A program made the translations under genes and the position numbers. The notes below the pieces were generated by a model. The model saw nothing but the letters and a program-made list of their open reading frames with translations, had not been told where the DNA came from and did not search any database. DNA of 36,746 nt. Source: Porticoccus sp. Lineage in GTDB: Bacteria; Pseudomonadota; Gammaproteobacteria; Pseudomonadales; Porticoccaceae. The stretch is from NCBI GenBank assembly GCA_018066715.1, contig JAGPWA010000083.1, positions 1 to 36,746 of the forward strand. Reading direction: 5' to 3'. Of the stretch, positions 7,990 through 16,517 are shown piece after piece (the stretch's first letter is position 1; every line of letters starts with the position of its first letter).

Positions 7990-10119
7990 ATGGCTAATAA
8001 AAAATATCTAAAAGCCTTACCAATAGTGTTCATTTTTTTGTGTTCATTTTCTCATGGAGAAGATGAAGAAGATTTGATGGCACTTTATGGTGGTGAAGAG
8101 TTCATAAGCATTGCAACGGGTGTTGAGCAGCCTCTTCATAAAGCCCCTGCAGTTGTTTCTGTTTTGACGAAAAAAGATATTGAACGAATAGGCGCTACTG
8201 ATATTGATGAGATTTTAGAAACGGTTCCTGGTCTTCATGTTGCCAGAGATGCGAAGGGTTATAACCCAATCTATGTATTTCGGGGCATCAATGCTACAGA
8301 AAACCCTCAGGTCTTAATGTTGATTAATGGCATACCCATAACAAATTTATTCCAAGGAGATAGGAACCTGGTTTGGGGCGGGATGCCGGTTCAGGCAATC
8401 TCAAGAGTCGAGGTGATCCGTGGGCCCGGTTCTGCATTATATGGTGCAGATGCATTTGCTGGGGTGATTAATGTTGTCACTCATGAGGCCGATGGAGTGT
8501 CTCAATTTAAAACTGGGGTGAGATATGGGACACATAATACAAAGGATTATTGGTTGAGTGGTGGTGGGTCAGTAGGCGAGCTCAAGTATTATGGTGTTGT
8601 AGAAAGTCATGAAACAGATGGTTTTGATGAAAAAGTAAAATCGGACCAGCAGTCAAACTTCGATTCTCTTCTTGGAACTAGCGCATCATTGGCTCCCGGT
8701 TCGGTGAATATGGAGAGAGATAATATAGATGCACGTATGGAACTGGCCTATAAAAAATTTAGATTAAGGGCTGGAGCGCAGATTAGAGACGGTGCGGGAG
8801 ATTATGCCGGAGCAGCACAGGCACTATCAGCTGATAATAAATTCTCAAGTGATAGATTGAATGTAGATTTGACCTATGAAAATGAAGAATTTATAGATGA
8901 CTTGGCAATAAAAGTTCAGACAAGCTATTTGCATACTACACAAGAAGTTGAAGGTGATTTAGTACTTTATCCTGAGGGAACAGTTGTGCCGCCCATCGGT
9001 GGTTTTGGCGTCTACACTGACGGCGTCATCGGTACTCCTGAGCTTAAGGAGAGGCATACAAGGTTTAATTTTTCTAGCCTCTATTCAGGCATAAATAGGC
9101 ATAAAATCGCTTTTGGAACGGGCTATTACCATGGCGAGCTTTATGAAGTAGAAGAGTCCAAAAACTTTGGTTTGGATCCTTCTACGGGTTTACCCATTCC
9201 CCCTGGCGACCCGGCGGTTGATGTAACTGATCTTGATGATTATGTTTTTATATCTGAAGGTGGTCGCGAGAATACTTATGTTTTTATCCAAGATGTCTGG
9301 CAGCTGTTTAATGATTGGGAGCTGACAGCCGGTGTTCGTTATGATCATTATTCGGACTTTGGCGACACGGTAAACCCAAGATTGGCTCTAGTTTGGTCAA
9401 CCAGCAGGAATCTGACAACGAAGTTTATTTATGGTGAAGCATTTAGGGCTCCGTCCTTTGCGCAAACTCGAGTTATTAATAATCCTCTAGTTGAAGGGAA
9501 CCCAGAATTAGATCCGGAAGAAATGAAGAGTTATGAAATAGCATTTGATTATAGGCCTCGGCATGATCTCACGTTTAATTTGAATGCTTTTTATTATAAG
9601 TGGGAAGATATTATTCAATTTGTCCCTGTTGGGGGTGGTGCTTCTGAAGCTCAAAATAATGGAGAGCAAACAGGTCATGGGGTGGAGTTTGAGACAACAT
9701 GGCAAGCTTTTCGAGATTTGGAGCTTTCTAGCAATTTTTCCTGGCAAAAGTCTGAAGATAGAAACTTGGATGCAGATGCTGCCCATTCTCCAGAGAAGCA
9801 GCTGTACATGGCAGCAAACTGGCAGCCTACAGAGTTGTGGAATATCCATGTTCAGGCTAACTGGGTTATGGATCGTAATAGGGCGGCAGGTGCAGATGAT
9901 TTTCGTTCAGATATAGATAATTATGCATTGGTTGATTTAACCATAAGGCGTAAATCATTATGGGATCATGTGGATATTGCCCTACTAGTCAAAAACCTCT
10001 TTGATGAAGGTGCGCGGGAACCAAGTCTTGCCGGAGGCGTTGGTTTTCCTGTTCCCATTGAGGATGATCTGCCGCTGGCGGGACAAACTATATCCGGCGA
10101 AATTCGCTATAACTTTTAA
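7990..10119 (+). CDS. TonB-dependent outer-membrane receptor
   Basis: This 709-residue protein starts with a signal peptide (basic NKKYLK, hydrophobic ALPIVFIFLCSF, cleavage near SHG/E). A short conserved segment follows, EDLMALYGGEEFISIATG (26-43), then the plug domain at about 50-165 (VPGLHVARDAKGYNPIYVFRG, VEVIRGPGSALYGADAFAGV), and a beta-barrel of about 520 residues ending in GEIRYNF with the terminal Phe expected for BAM insertion. It imports, or senses, a ligand using TonB energy. No TonB/ExbBD gene is present, so it would use a system elsewhere. No long N-terminal signalling domain of the FecA type is present and there is no sigma/anti-sigma pair. The ligand is unknown. The gene follows copy 2 by 2 bp, with GGGGG upstream acting as ribosome site. 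Confidence 0.93.
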   Translation: MANKKYLKALPIVFIFLCSFSHGEDEEDLMALYGGEEFISIATGVEQPLHKAPAVVSVLTKKDIERIGATDIDEILETVPGLHVARDAKGYNPIYVFRGINATENPQVLMLINGIPITNLFQGDRNLVWGGMPVQAISRVEVIRGPGSALYGADAFAGVINVVTHEADGVSQFKTGVRYGTHNTKDYWLSGGGSVGELKYYGVVESHETDGFDEKVKSDQQSNFDSLLGTSASLAPGSVNMERDNIDARMELAYKKFRLRAGAQIRDGAGDYAGAAQALSADNKFSSDRLNVDLTYENEEFIDDLAIKVQTSYLHTTQEVEGDLVLYPEGTVVPPIGGFGVYTDGVIGTPELKERHTRFNFSSLYSGINRHKIAFGTGYYHGELYEVEESKNFGLDPSTGLPIPPGDPAVDVTDLDDYVFISEGGRENTYVFIQDVWQLFNDWELTAGVRYDHYSDFGDTVNPRLALVWSTSRNLTTKFIYGEAFRAPSFAQTRVINNPLVEGNPELDPEEMKSYEIAFDYRPRHDLTFNLNAFYYKWEDIIQFVPVGGGASEAQNNGEQTGHGVEFETTWQAFRDLELSSNFSWQKSEDRNLDADAAHSPEKQLYMAANWQPTELWNIHVQANWVMDRNRAAGADDFRSDIDNYALVDLTIRRKSLWDHVDIALLVKNLFDEGAREPSLAGGVGFPVPIEDDLPLAGQTISGEIRYNF

Positions 10120-10161
10120 GAACAAAGTATCGCTGATAAAAAGCAGTTAGGGAAAACACGG

Positions 10162-11106
10162 ATGAAGCTGAATTTTTCTTTTAGAGTTAGACGGCGAAAC
10201 GGCAGTGTTTTTTTACCTGCTTTATTATTCGTTGTTCTATCGCTGTGTGGCATTAGTGCCGCAGGTCAAAGTGCTGAGTTGCTGGTAGTGTATCCAGAGG
10301 TTAGGGCTCCATTTTCAAAGATTTTTAATGATATATCCACTGGCGCTGAAGAGGGTTTTGTCGGTGATACGAGCTCGGTAGCTATTAGGGAAGGTGAAGA
10401 AGTAGGCTCACTTCTAACCCGTAAGAAGCCTGATGTAGTTCTAGCGCTTGGGAAACGGAGTCTTTCCAGTCTTAAGGCCTCAGATAGTAATGTTCTTGTC
10501 ATACTGGGCGCGGTGAATGAAGAGCAGTACGACTATCCAGGGATATCGATGGTACCCGACCCCGAAGTAATACTGGATAAGTTGATATTGTTGTCTCCTT
10601 CCGTCAAGCAGGTTCATGTGGTCAAAAAGTCCCGTGGTATTGATGTGCAACTGGAAGGTGCTAGTGAATACTTAGTGGAACACGGCAAAAAACTTATTGT
10701 TCATGAGAGTGGAGATATACGTGAGGCGGCAAATATCTATGCGGAATTAATAGAAAAAGCGAATGCTGGTGATTCGATTTGGATATTACAAGATGGTTCC
10801 TATGTTAATAGTGCCATTTTTTCACTGTTACTAGATGCCGCATGGAGTAAGAGCCTAGTTGTTTTTTCATCAAACCCTCTACATGTAAAGCGTGGCGCGT
10901 TATTTGCTGTGTACCCTAATAATAGAGACATGGGGGAAAGCCTTGGTAAGTTAGCCAATCAAGTTCTGAGTGATGGAATGAAGCCGGGTCTGCAACCGTT
11001 ACGAGATGTTTTGGTTGCCGTTAATGAGAGAACGGGTAATCACCTTGGACTTGCATTGACAACGGAAGTAAAAAACAACGTCGATTTGCTGTTACCTGCG
11101 AGGTGA
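10162..11106 (+). CDS. Periplasmic ABC-type substrate-binding protein (PF04392-like), no transporter nearby
   Basis: The 314-residue protein has an Arg-rich N-terminus followed by a hydrophobic core (LPALLFVVLSLCGISAAG) and a likely signal-peptidase site near residue 36, so it should be periplasmic. The body alternates beta-alpha units with features of the ABC_sub_bind/TrpX type: KPDVVLALGKRSLSSL, VLVILGAVNEEQYDYPGISM, VKQVHVVKKSRG and a C-terminal GALFAVYPNNRDMGESLGKLANQ. No permease or ATPase gene is adjacent. Its stop overlaps the GTG of the hybrid kinase by 4 nt, so a sensory rather than transport role is more likely: it could present a ligand to the kinase periplasmic domain. A TAGGGA ribosome site lies about 10 nt upstream of the ATG. 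The family call is by eye. Confidence 0.8.
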   Translation: MKLNFSFRVRRRNGSVFLPALLFVVLSLCGISAAGQSAELLVVYPEVRAPFSKIFNDISTGAEEGFVGDTSSVAIREGEEVGSLLTRKKPDVVLALGKRSLSSLKASDSNVLVILGAVNEEQYDYPGISMVPDPEVILDKLILLSPSVKQVHVVKKSRGIDVQLEGASEYLVEHGKKLIVHESGDIREAANIYAELIEKANAGDSIWILQDGSYVNSAIFSLLLDAAWSKSLVVFSSNPLHVKRGALFAVYPNNRDMGESLGKLANQVLSDGMKPGLQPLRDVLVAVNERTGNHLGLALTTEVKNNVDLLLPAR

Positions 11107-14100
11107 AACAGGTGGAGGCTAAACCAAACAAGAAAGCAACGGGGATGAAGTTCAGAAATCAACTGAGTTTGATTTTTGTCGTCGGTATTCTTGTTATGGC
11201 GGTAACAACCTCTATTGCGGTAAGTAATATTTCTAGCCAGATTGTGCGTGATCGGGAGATTCAGCAAGGCTTGCAGGTGACTGATTCACTGGCGAAGCAG
11301 AGTGAGCTAGCCTTGCTTTATCATAGTAAGGAAAGCGCCAAAGATATCGTAGATACAGCATTGAATTTTCCTGGTGTTAAGGCGGTATCTATTGTCACTG
11401 AAACGGGTACCGTATTGCACACCGGGGGCGGGGTTGTCACACAAGTTCCTTTCTACAAGCCCTCTGTCGCAAAGATGGTTCACGAAGATAATGATTATTG
11501 GTCGTTTTCATCGCCGGTTCTGGCAGGAGCTTCACAAGACAGTGTCTGGGGAGAACTTTATGGTGAAGATAAAGAGAAAGAAGTCTCTCTAGGTTATATA
11601 ACGGTATTAATGGGGAAGGATACCGTTATCTTGATGGAACGGAGTATTTTACGGGGCAATCTTCTGATTTCCTTGTTGGTTGCGGTTGTCTTGCTACTGC
11701 TCTTACTCGGTATTTCACGCCGACTCACCAAACCGCTTGAAAAACTTGCAGCTACCATGAAGCAGGCAGAAGAAGGTGACTCCATCATTCGGGCTGATGT
11801 AGGCGGTCCCGTTGATATCACCGATATGCAACATGCCTTTAATTCCATGATGGAAGCACTGGAAAACCGGCAGAAGGAGTTGATGCGTGCCATGTCGGCT
11901 GCTTTAGAGTCTGCTCGCGTGAAAGGTGAGTTTGCAGCGAATGTTACTCATGAACTGCGCACGCCAATGAATGCTGTGTTGGGGATGCTTGATTTACTCA
12001 TGACCATGGGTCTCAGTGCTAAACAGCTTGAATATGTTGAAACGGCAAAAACATCCGGTGAAAGCCTGTTACAACTCATTGATGAAATTCTTAATTTTTC
12101 TCAGATAGATTCTAATAATCTTTCTATTGTTAAAGACGATTGTTACATCCAGGAATTGTTAGATGATGTTATTAACTTGCTTGCTAATCAGGCACTTAAG
12201 AAGAATTTAGATTTTGGGTACGTCATTTCTGATGACGTGCCTAGGATGATTCATTCAGATTCTTCACGTCTCAGACAGGTGTTGATCAACCTGGTTGGTA
12301 ATGCCATTAAGTTTGCTGACATTGGTGAAGTATCTATCCACATGGATATTCTCGATGTAGAAACCCCCACTCCTGAGAATGAATTGCTGGTTCGATTTGA
12401 GGTTCGTGATTCTGGCATTGGAATTACCGCGGAAGATCAACAGCGTATCTTTGAGGCATTTACTCAGGCAGATTCATCCAGTACTAAGGAATATGAGGGA
12501 ACAGGTCTTGGGTTGGCTATTAGTAAGCAGATAGTCGAGTTGATGGGTGGGGATATATCAGTCTCGAGTCAGCCTGGAAAGGGGAGCTCATTCTGGTTTA
12601 CTGTACCTACTCCGAGGTTAGATGCCAGTAAGCCTGAAGAGGCCGTTGTACCGGCTTTTTCCGGTTTAAATGCACTGTTGGTGGATGATAGTGAGATAGT
12701 CCGAGAATTCGGTGCCCAACAGCTCAATCAAAAAGGTATTGACTGTACCACTTTGGACACAGGTATTAAGGCGCTTGACGTGATTCGTGAGCTGTCAGCA
12801 AGTAGCAGTAGCTTGGACATTCTAATTGTCGATGAAGATATGCCAGGCTTAAAGGGAATGGATTTCCTCAAGCTGACCCGGGAGGAGCCCTCCCTGAAAA
12901 ACACCACTATTCTTATGCTGAGTAACCCTTGGACGATGGGGGATATACATAACGATTACAGTATGACCCGGCTAAATAAGCCGTTACGTCCCAAAGAGAT
13001 AAATGCCGTTCTTGAGAAGCAATTATTGGGGCAGGGTGAGACTGAAAAATCTGCGTCACAACCAAAGACAATAGAGCGGCTCTACAGTAGGCCCAAGAAA
13101 ATTTTGGTGGTCGATGACAACCGTCCTAACCAGCAGGTAGCTATTGCTATGCTGGAGCGAATGGGGTGTCGATGTGAACTGGCGTCTACGGGGAAGGAGG
13201 CTGTTGAAGCAATTATTCGCAACCAATTTGATGCTGTCCTGATGGACTGTTATATGCCGGTGATGAACGGCTACGATGCTACTCGCCAAATCAGAATGTA
13301 TGAGGGCGGGGAAAATGCAGATAACCGTATACCTATCATTGCCATGACAGCAAATAATACGCAGGTTGAGGTGGACCGCTGTATGGATGCAGGGATGGAT
13401 GATTTCCTCTCCAAACCCTTGCGTATTAATGAGCTAACAAACACCTTAGTCAAATGGGTGCCCAGAGATTTACCTGAAACTTCTACCGATACGGATAGCC
13501 AGTTGGGTGAGCTTAGCTCTAATGAGTCTACCGTCGTGCACAGCAGTGCCAGTTACGACCCTTTGGTCATTCAGGAACTAAAAGATGGCATCGGAGAAGT
13601 CATTGTTTCGATGATCGAGGCCTTTCTTGAGGATACGCCCGTCTACTTACGGTCGTTAAAAGAGGCAATTGCTCAAACGGATACCAAACAGGTTAGGGAG
13701 TTGGCGCATACCGTTAAAGGGAGCGCGGCAAATTATGGTGCGTACCAGGTCGTTGAGCTTTCTAGGTCGTTGGAAGAAAAAGGTGCTACGGCAGATTTGT
13801 CGGGTTCAGAAAAAATATATGAGCACTTAGTGAAGGCATATACCAGGTTAGGGAGAGATTTGGAAGAGTACATTCTGGCAGCTGATGACAGTGCCCAAGG
13901 GCGTGATAAGGGGCATCATTTACTGATTGTAGATGACGACCGTTCCATGCGGCTTGCATTGAAGAATGTGTTTAAGTCAGAGGATTACATTATCGAAGAA
14001 GCCAGCAACGGAATGCATGCTATTTCTATATGCCAGCGCAGAATGCCCGATTTGGTGTTGATGGATGCAATGATGCCGGAAGTTGATGGCTTTACGGCCT

Positions 14101-15593
14101 GTGAGCGTATTCGAGAGCTACCCAATGGGTCCGATACCCCGGTGCTAATGATTACGGCTCTAGATAACGAAGAGTCCATTGTAAAAGCCTTTGCTGCTGG
14201 AGCGACTGACTTTATTCCCAAGCCCATTCACTTTGCCGTGCTGAAACAGCGTGTATCTCGTCTCATTCAGGCAAACAAGGTAGAGAAGCACGTTAAACAG
14301 CTCGCTTACCATGATCAGTTGACGGGGCTTCCTAACCGCACGAACCTGATGCAACAGCTTAGAGTGATGGTGAATCGGGCCCAGTTGGAAGAGAAAAAAA
14401 TAGCGATACTATTTCTGGATCTAGATCGATTTAAATTAATCAATGATACCCTCGGTCATGATGCGGGTGACTTGCTGCTTAAAGCCGTATCCGACCGGAT
14501 TCGCCGCTGTGTCCGGAATCAAGATTTTATTGCACGCTTAGGTGGGGATGAGTTTACCGTAGTACTTGAAGGTATTACTGATCAAGAAGTTGTATCTAAA
14601 ATTGCCGCTAAAATTTGCGATACCCTAAGTACGCCCTTTGTGTTTCTTCAACAAGAAATGTTTGTTACCACGAGTATCGGGATATCTATGTTCCCTGATG
14701 ACGGGGCGGATATAGGCACTCTGATGAAACATGCAGATTCAGCCATGTTTCGCGCCAAAGAGCAGAGAAATGACTATTGTTTCTATGTGCAGGGGATGGA
14801 AGATGAAATTGCTCGGCGTATGGAGCTGGATAGAGAGTTACGTTCGGCCATTGGTGCTAATGAGCTAGTGCTGTATTACCAACCTCAAATTGACTTGGTT
14901 ACGGGTGAAGTGGTGGGTGCCGAAGCGTTGATCCGTTGGAATCATCCGAGACACGGATTGGTGATGCCCGATACATTCATTCCCTTGGCTGAAGAGTCAG
15001 GGCTTATTAATCAAGTCAGTGACTGGGTGCTGGAAGAGGCCTGTCGGCAATTACAGGCTTGGAGTAACAGCGGTAACGAGTTGTTCAAACTTGCAGTGAA
15101 TATGTCCAGTAAGGATATTCAAGCAGAGAGCTTTAATGGCAAGCTGAGAAAAATGCTAGAGAAGTATGATGTTAAGCCCAATAGGTTAGAGCTGGAAATT
15201 ACAGAAAGTACTTTGATGGAGAATCCGGAAGAGCTAGAAGGTGAATTGAACGCTATGAGGGAAATGGGGCTGACCTTGGCAATTGATGATTTTGGTAGCG
15301 GTTTTTCTTCGCTTAATTACTTGAAACGGCTACCTGTTGATGTGTTGAAAATTGACAGAATGTTTATCTGCGATCTAGAAGAAGATGAAAGTGATAGAGC
15401 CATTGTCACCGGTATTATTGCATTGGCTACAAGTATGGGGCTCAGCACTGTGGCTGAGGGGGTTGAGACTGAATACCAATATAACCTCCTCCAAAAGCTA
15501 GGTTGCGATACTTGCCAGGGCTACTATTTTAGTAAACCAATACCGGTTGCAGATTTTGAAGAGAAGTTCTTTAAACAAGAAGTGATTGTCTAA
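11103..15593 (+). CDS. Hybrid sensor kinase with three receivers, HPt, GGDEF and EAL domains
   Basis: The protein is 1496 residues. It has TM1 at 21-40, a periplasmic sensor at about 42-183 resembling CHASE8, TM2 at about 187-204, HAMP at 205-257, HisKA with phospho-His H283 (VTHELRTPMN), and HATPase (N400, DSGIGI, GTGLGLAIS 466-474). Then come receiver 1 (D528/D529, D577, K626), receiver 2 (D671/D672, D715, K771), HPt (H869 in AHTVKGS), receiver 3 (D944-D946, D988, K1040), GGDEF (GGDEF 1147-1151 with an intact RxxD inhibitory site R1138-D1141) and EAL (EAL 1274-1276, DDFGSG 1395-1400, EGVE 1452). All phosphorelay and catalytic residues look present, so one chain could sense, relay phosphate and both make and break c-di-GMP. 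The GTG start overlaps the previous stop by 4 nt; an ATG at 11145 is the alternative. Confidence 0.93.
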   Translation: MKQVEAKPNKKATGMKFRNQLSLIFVVGILVMAVTTSIAVSNISSQIVRDREIQQGLQVTDSLAKQSELALLYHSKESAKDIVDTALNFPGVKAVSIVTETGTVLHTGGGVVTQVPFYKPSVAKMVHEDNDYWSFSSPVLAGASQDSVWGELYGEDKEKEVSLGYITVLMGKDTVILMERSILRGNLLISLLVAVVLLLLLLGISRRLTKPLEKLAATMKQAEEGDSIIRADVGGPVDITDMQHAFNSMMEALENRQKELMRAMSAALESARVKGEFAANVTHELRTPMNAVLGMLDLLMTMGLSAKQLEYVETAKTSGESLLQLIDEILNFSQIDSNNLSIVKDDCYIQELLDDVINLLANQALKKNLDFGYVISDDVPRMIHSDSSRLRQVLINLVGNAIKFADIGEVSIHMDILDVETPTPENELLVRFEVRDSGIGITAEDQQRIFEAFTQADSSSTKEYEGTGLGLAISKQIVELMGGDISVSSQPGKGSSFWFTVPTPRLDASKPEEAVVPAFSGLNALLVDDSEIVREFGAQQLNQKGIDCTTLDTGIKALDVIRELSASSSSLDILIVDEDMPGLKGMDFLKLTREEPSLKNTTILMLSNPWTMGDIHNDYSMTRLNKPLRPKEINAVLEKQLLGQGETEKSASQPKTIERLYSRPKKILVVDDNRPNQQVAIAMLERMGCRCELASTGKEAVEAIIRNQFDAVLMDCYMPVMNGYDATRQIRMYEGGENADNRIPIIAMTANNTQVEVDRCMDAGMDDFLSKPLRINELTNTLVKWVPRDLPETSTDTDSQLGELSSNESTVVHSSASYDPLVIQELKDGIGEVIVSMIEAFLEDTPVYLRSLKEAIAQTDTKQVRELAHTVKGSAANYGAYQVVELSRSLEEKGATADLSGSEKIYEHLVKAYTRLGRDLEEYILAADDSAQGRDKGHHLLIVDDDRSMRLALKNVFKSEDYIIEEASNGMHAISICQRRMPDLVLMDAMMPEVDGFTACERIRELPNGSDTPVLMITALDNEESIVKAFAAGATDFIPKPIHFAVLKQRVSRLIQANKVEKHVKQLAYHDQLTGLPNRTNLMQQLRVMVNRAQLEEKKIAILFLDLDRFKLINDTLGHDAGDLLLKAVSDRIRRCVRNQDFIARLGGDEFTVVLEGITDQEVVSKIAAKICDTLSTPFVFLQQEMFVTTSIGISMFPDDGADIGTLMKHADSAMFRAKEQRNDYCFYVQGMEDEIARRMELDRELRSAIGANELVLYYQPQIDLVTGEVVGAEALIRWNHPRHGLVMPDTFIPLAEESGLINQVSDWVLEEACRQLQAWSNSGNELFKLAVNMSSKDIQAESFNGKLRKMLEKYDVKPNRLELEITESTLMENPEELEGELNAMREMGLTLAIDDFGSGFSSLNYLKRLPVDVLKIDRMFICDLEEDESDRAIVTGIIALATSMGLSTVAEGVETEYQYNLLQKLGCDTCQGYYFSKPIPVADFEEKFFKQEVIV

Positions 15594-15703
15594 GCCTATC
15601 TTTGCTTTTGTGATGGGTTCTTTGTCCTAAAGCCTTGAGTTTTTCTCCTACCTTCATTGCCTTGTGTGAGACAATCGATTTTTATCCTCAGTGTAGTTGC
15701 ATC

Positions 15704-16327
15704 ATGAGTCAATTTTTCTCTATACACCCTGAAAACCCACAGGCAAGACTTGTGCATCAGGCGGTTGAAATTATTCGCAAAGGTGGAATCATCGTTTATC
15801 CGACAGATTCAGCCTATGCTCTTGGGTGTCATATCGGTGATAAAAAGGCGCTGGATAAAATTCGTCAAATTAGGCAGTTGGATAAGAACCACAATTTTAC
15901 GCTAATGTGTCGTGACCTATCTGAACTGTCTGTTTATGCCAAGGTGGACAATCAAACATACCGTTCACTGAAGGCACATACGCCGGGACCCTATACCTTT
16001 ATTTTAGAGGCAACCTCTGAGGTCCCTCGCAGGCTTATGCATGCCAAGCGAAAAACCATTGGTTTGCGGGTGCCAGAGAATGCGATCGCACTGGCCTTGC
16101 TGGAGAACCTGGGTGAACCCATTATGAGCGTCACCTTGATTATGCCGGGTGATGAATACCCTCTGACAGATCCATACGATATTCGTGATCTGTTAGAGCA
16201 CCACGTAGACCTGGTCGTTGAAGGCGGCTATTGCGGCCTTGAGCCTACCACTGTGGTAGACCTCACGGGTGAGGCGCCTGATGTGACTCGCCAAGGTATG
16301 GGACAGTTTGATGATTTTCAGGGTTAA
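15704..16327 (+). CDS. yciO: YciO-type YrdC/Sua5-domain protein
   Basis: The 207-residue protein starts MSQFFSIHPENPQARL at 15704, the usual YciO start and length (E. coli about 206). An in-frame ATG at 15635 would add 23 unrelated residues. The YrdC fold is seen in GGIIVYPTDSAYALGC, KIRQIRQLDKNHNFTLMCRD, TPGPYTFILEA and KTIGLRVPEN. The family is related to TsaC/Sua5, which makes threonylcarbamoyl-AMP for tRNA t6A; YciO itself is a paralogue whose physiological role is debated. It precedes scpA-scpB-rluB, a linkage also found in Pseudomonas-type genomes. The ribosome site is weak. The 110 bp after the kinase gene hold no clear terminator. Confidence 0.9.
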   Translation: MSQFFSIHPENPQARLVHQAVEIIRKGGIIVYPTDSAYALGCHIGDKKALDKIRQIRQLDKNHNFTLMCRDLSELSVYAKVDNQTYRSLKAHTPGPYTFILEATSEVPRRLMHAKRKTIGLRVPENAIALALLENLGEPIMSVTLIMPGDEYPLTDPYDIRDLLEHHVDLVVEGGYCGLEPTTVVDLTGEAPDVTRQGMGQFDDFQG

Positions 16328-16413
16328 TCCCTGATTAAGTCTGTAATAAACATCATCTCAGCCCATCAATTTTAACTCATCAAGGCTTAAGTCCGGTCTT
16401 ACCCCCATAATAA

Positions 16414-16474
16414 GTCTTAATGAATAGATTCTTACTGTTTGTCTAGGAGGCACAGGCTGGTTGTCTTAATGAAT
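16414..16474. repeat. 12-bp direct repeat upstream of scpA
   Basis: GTCTTAATGAAT occurs at 16414-16425 and again at 16463-16474, with 49 bp between starts. The second copy ends 5 bp before a perfect TATAAT at 16480-16485, so the pair could be tandem binding sites for a regulator or a small duplication. The 190-bp gap between yciO and scpA contains nothing else that I recognise. Confidence 0.5.
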
Positions 16475-16485
16475 CACAGTATAAT
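16457..16485 (+). promoter_or_regulatory. Possible promoter for scpA-scpB-rluB
   Basis: TATAAT at 16480-16485 is a perfect -10 element, 33 bp before the scpA ATG. The best -35 at 17-bp spacing is CTGGTT at 16457-16462, a poor match; TTGTCT at 16461-16466 matches better but is only 13 bp away. An activator bound at the direct repeat could compensate. Confidence 0.35.
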
Positions 16486-16517
16486 GGTGCTCTTTATTAA
16501 GTGCTGATGCATCACCC

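Noticed and set aside
9508-9849. Minus-strand open frame opposite the TonB receptor gene
   Set aside because: Composition follows the complement of the barrel codons, with no recognisable motif; the receptor frame is complete.
4335-15593. Genomic island with integrase, transposase or attachment sites
   Set aside because: No recombinase gene, flanking repeat or tRNA gene is visible at either edge, despite the AT-rich middle.
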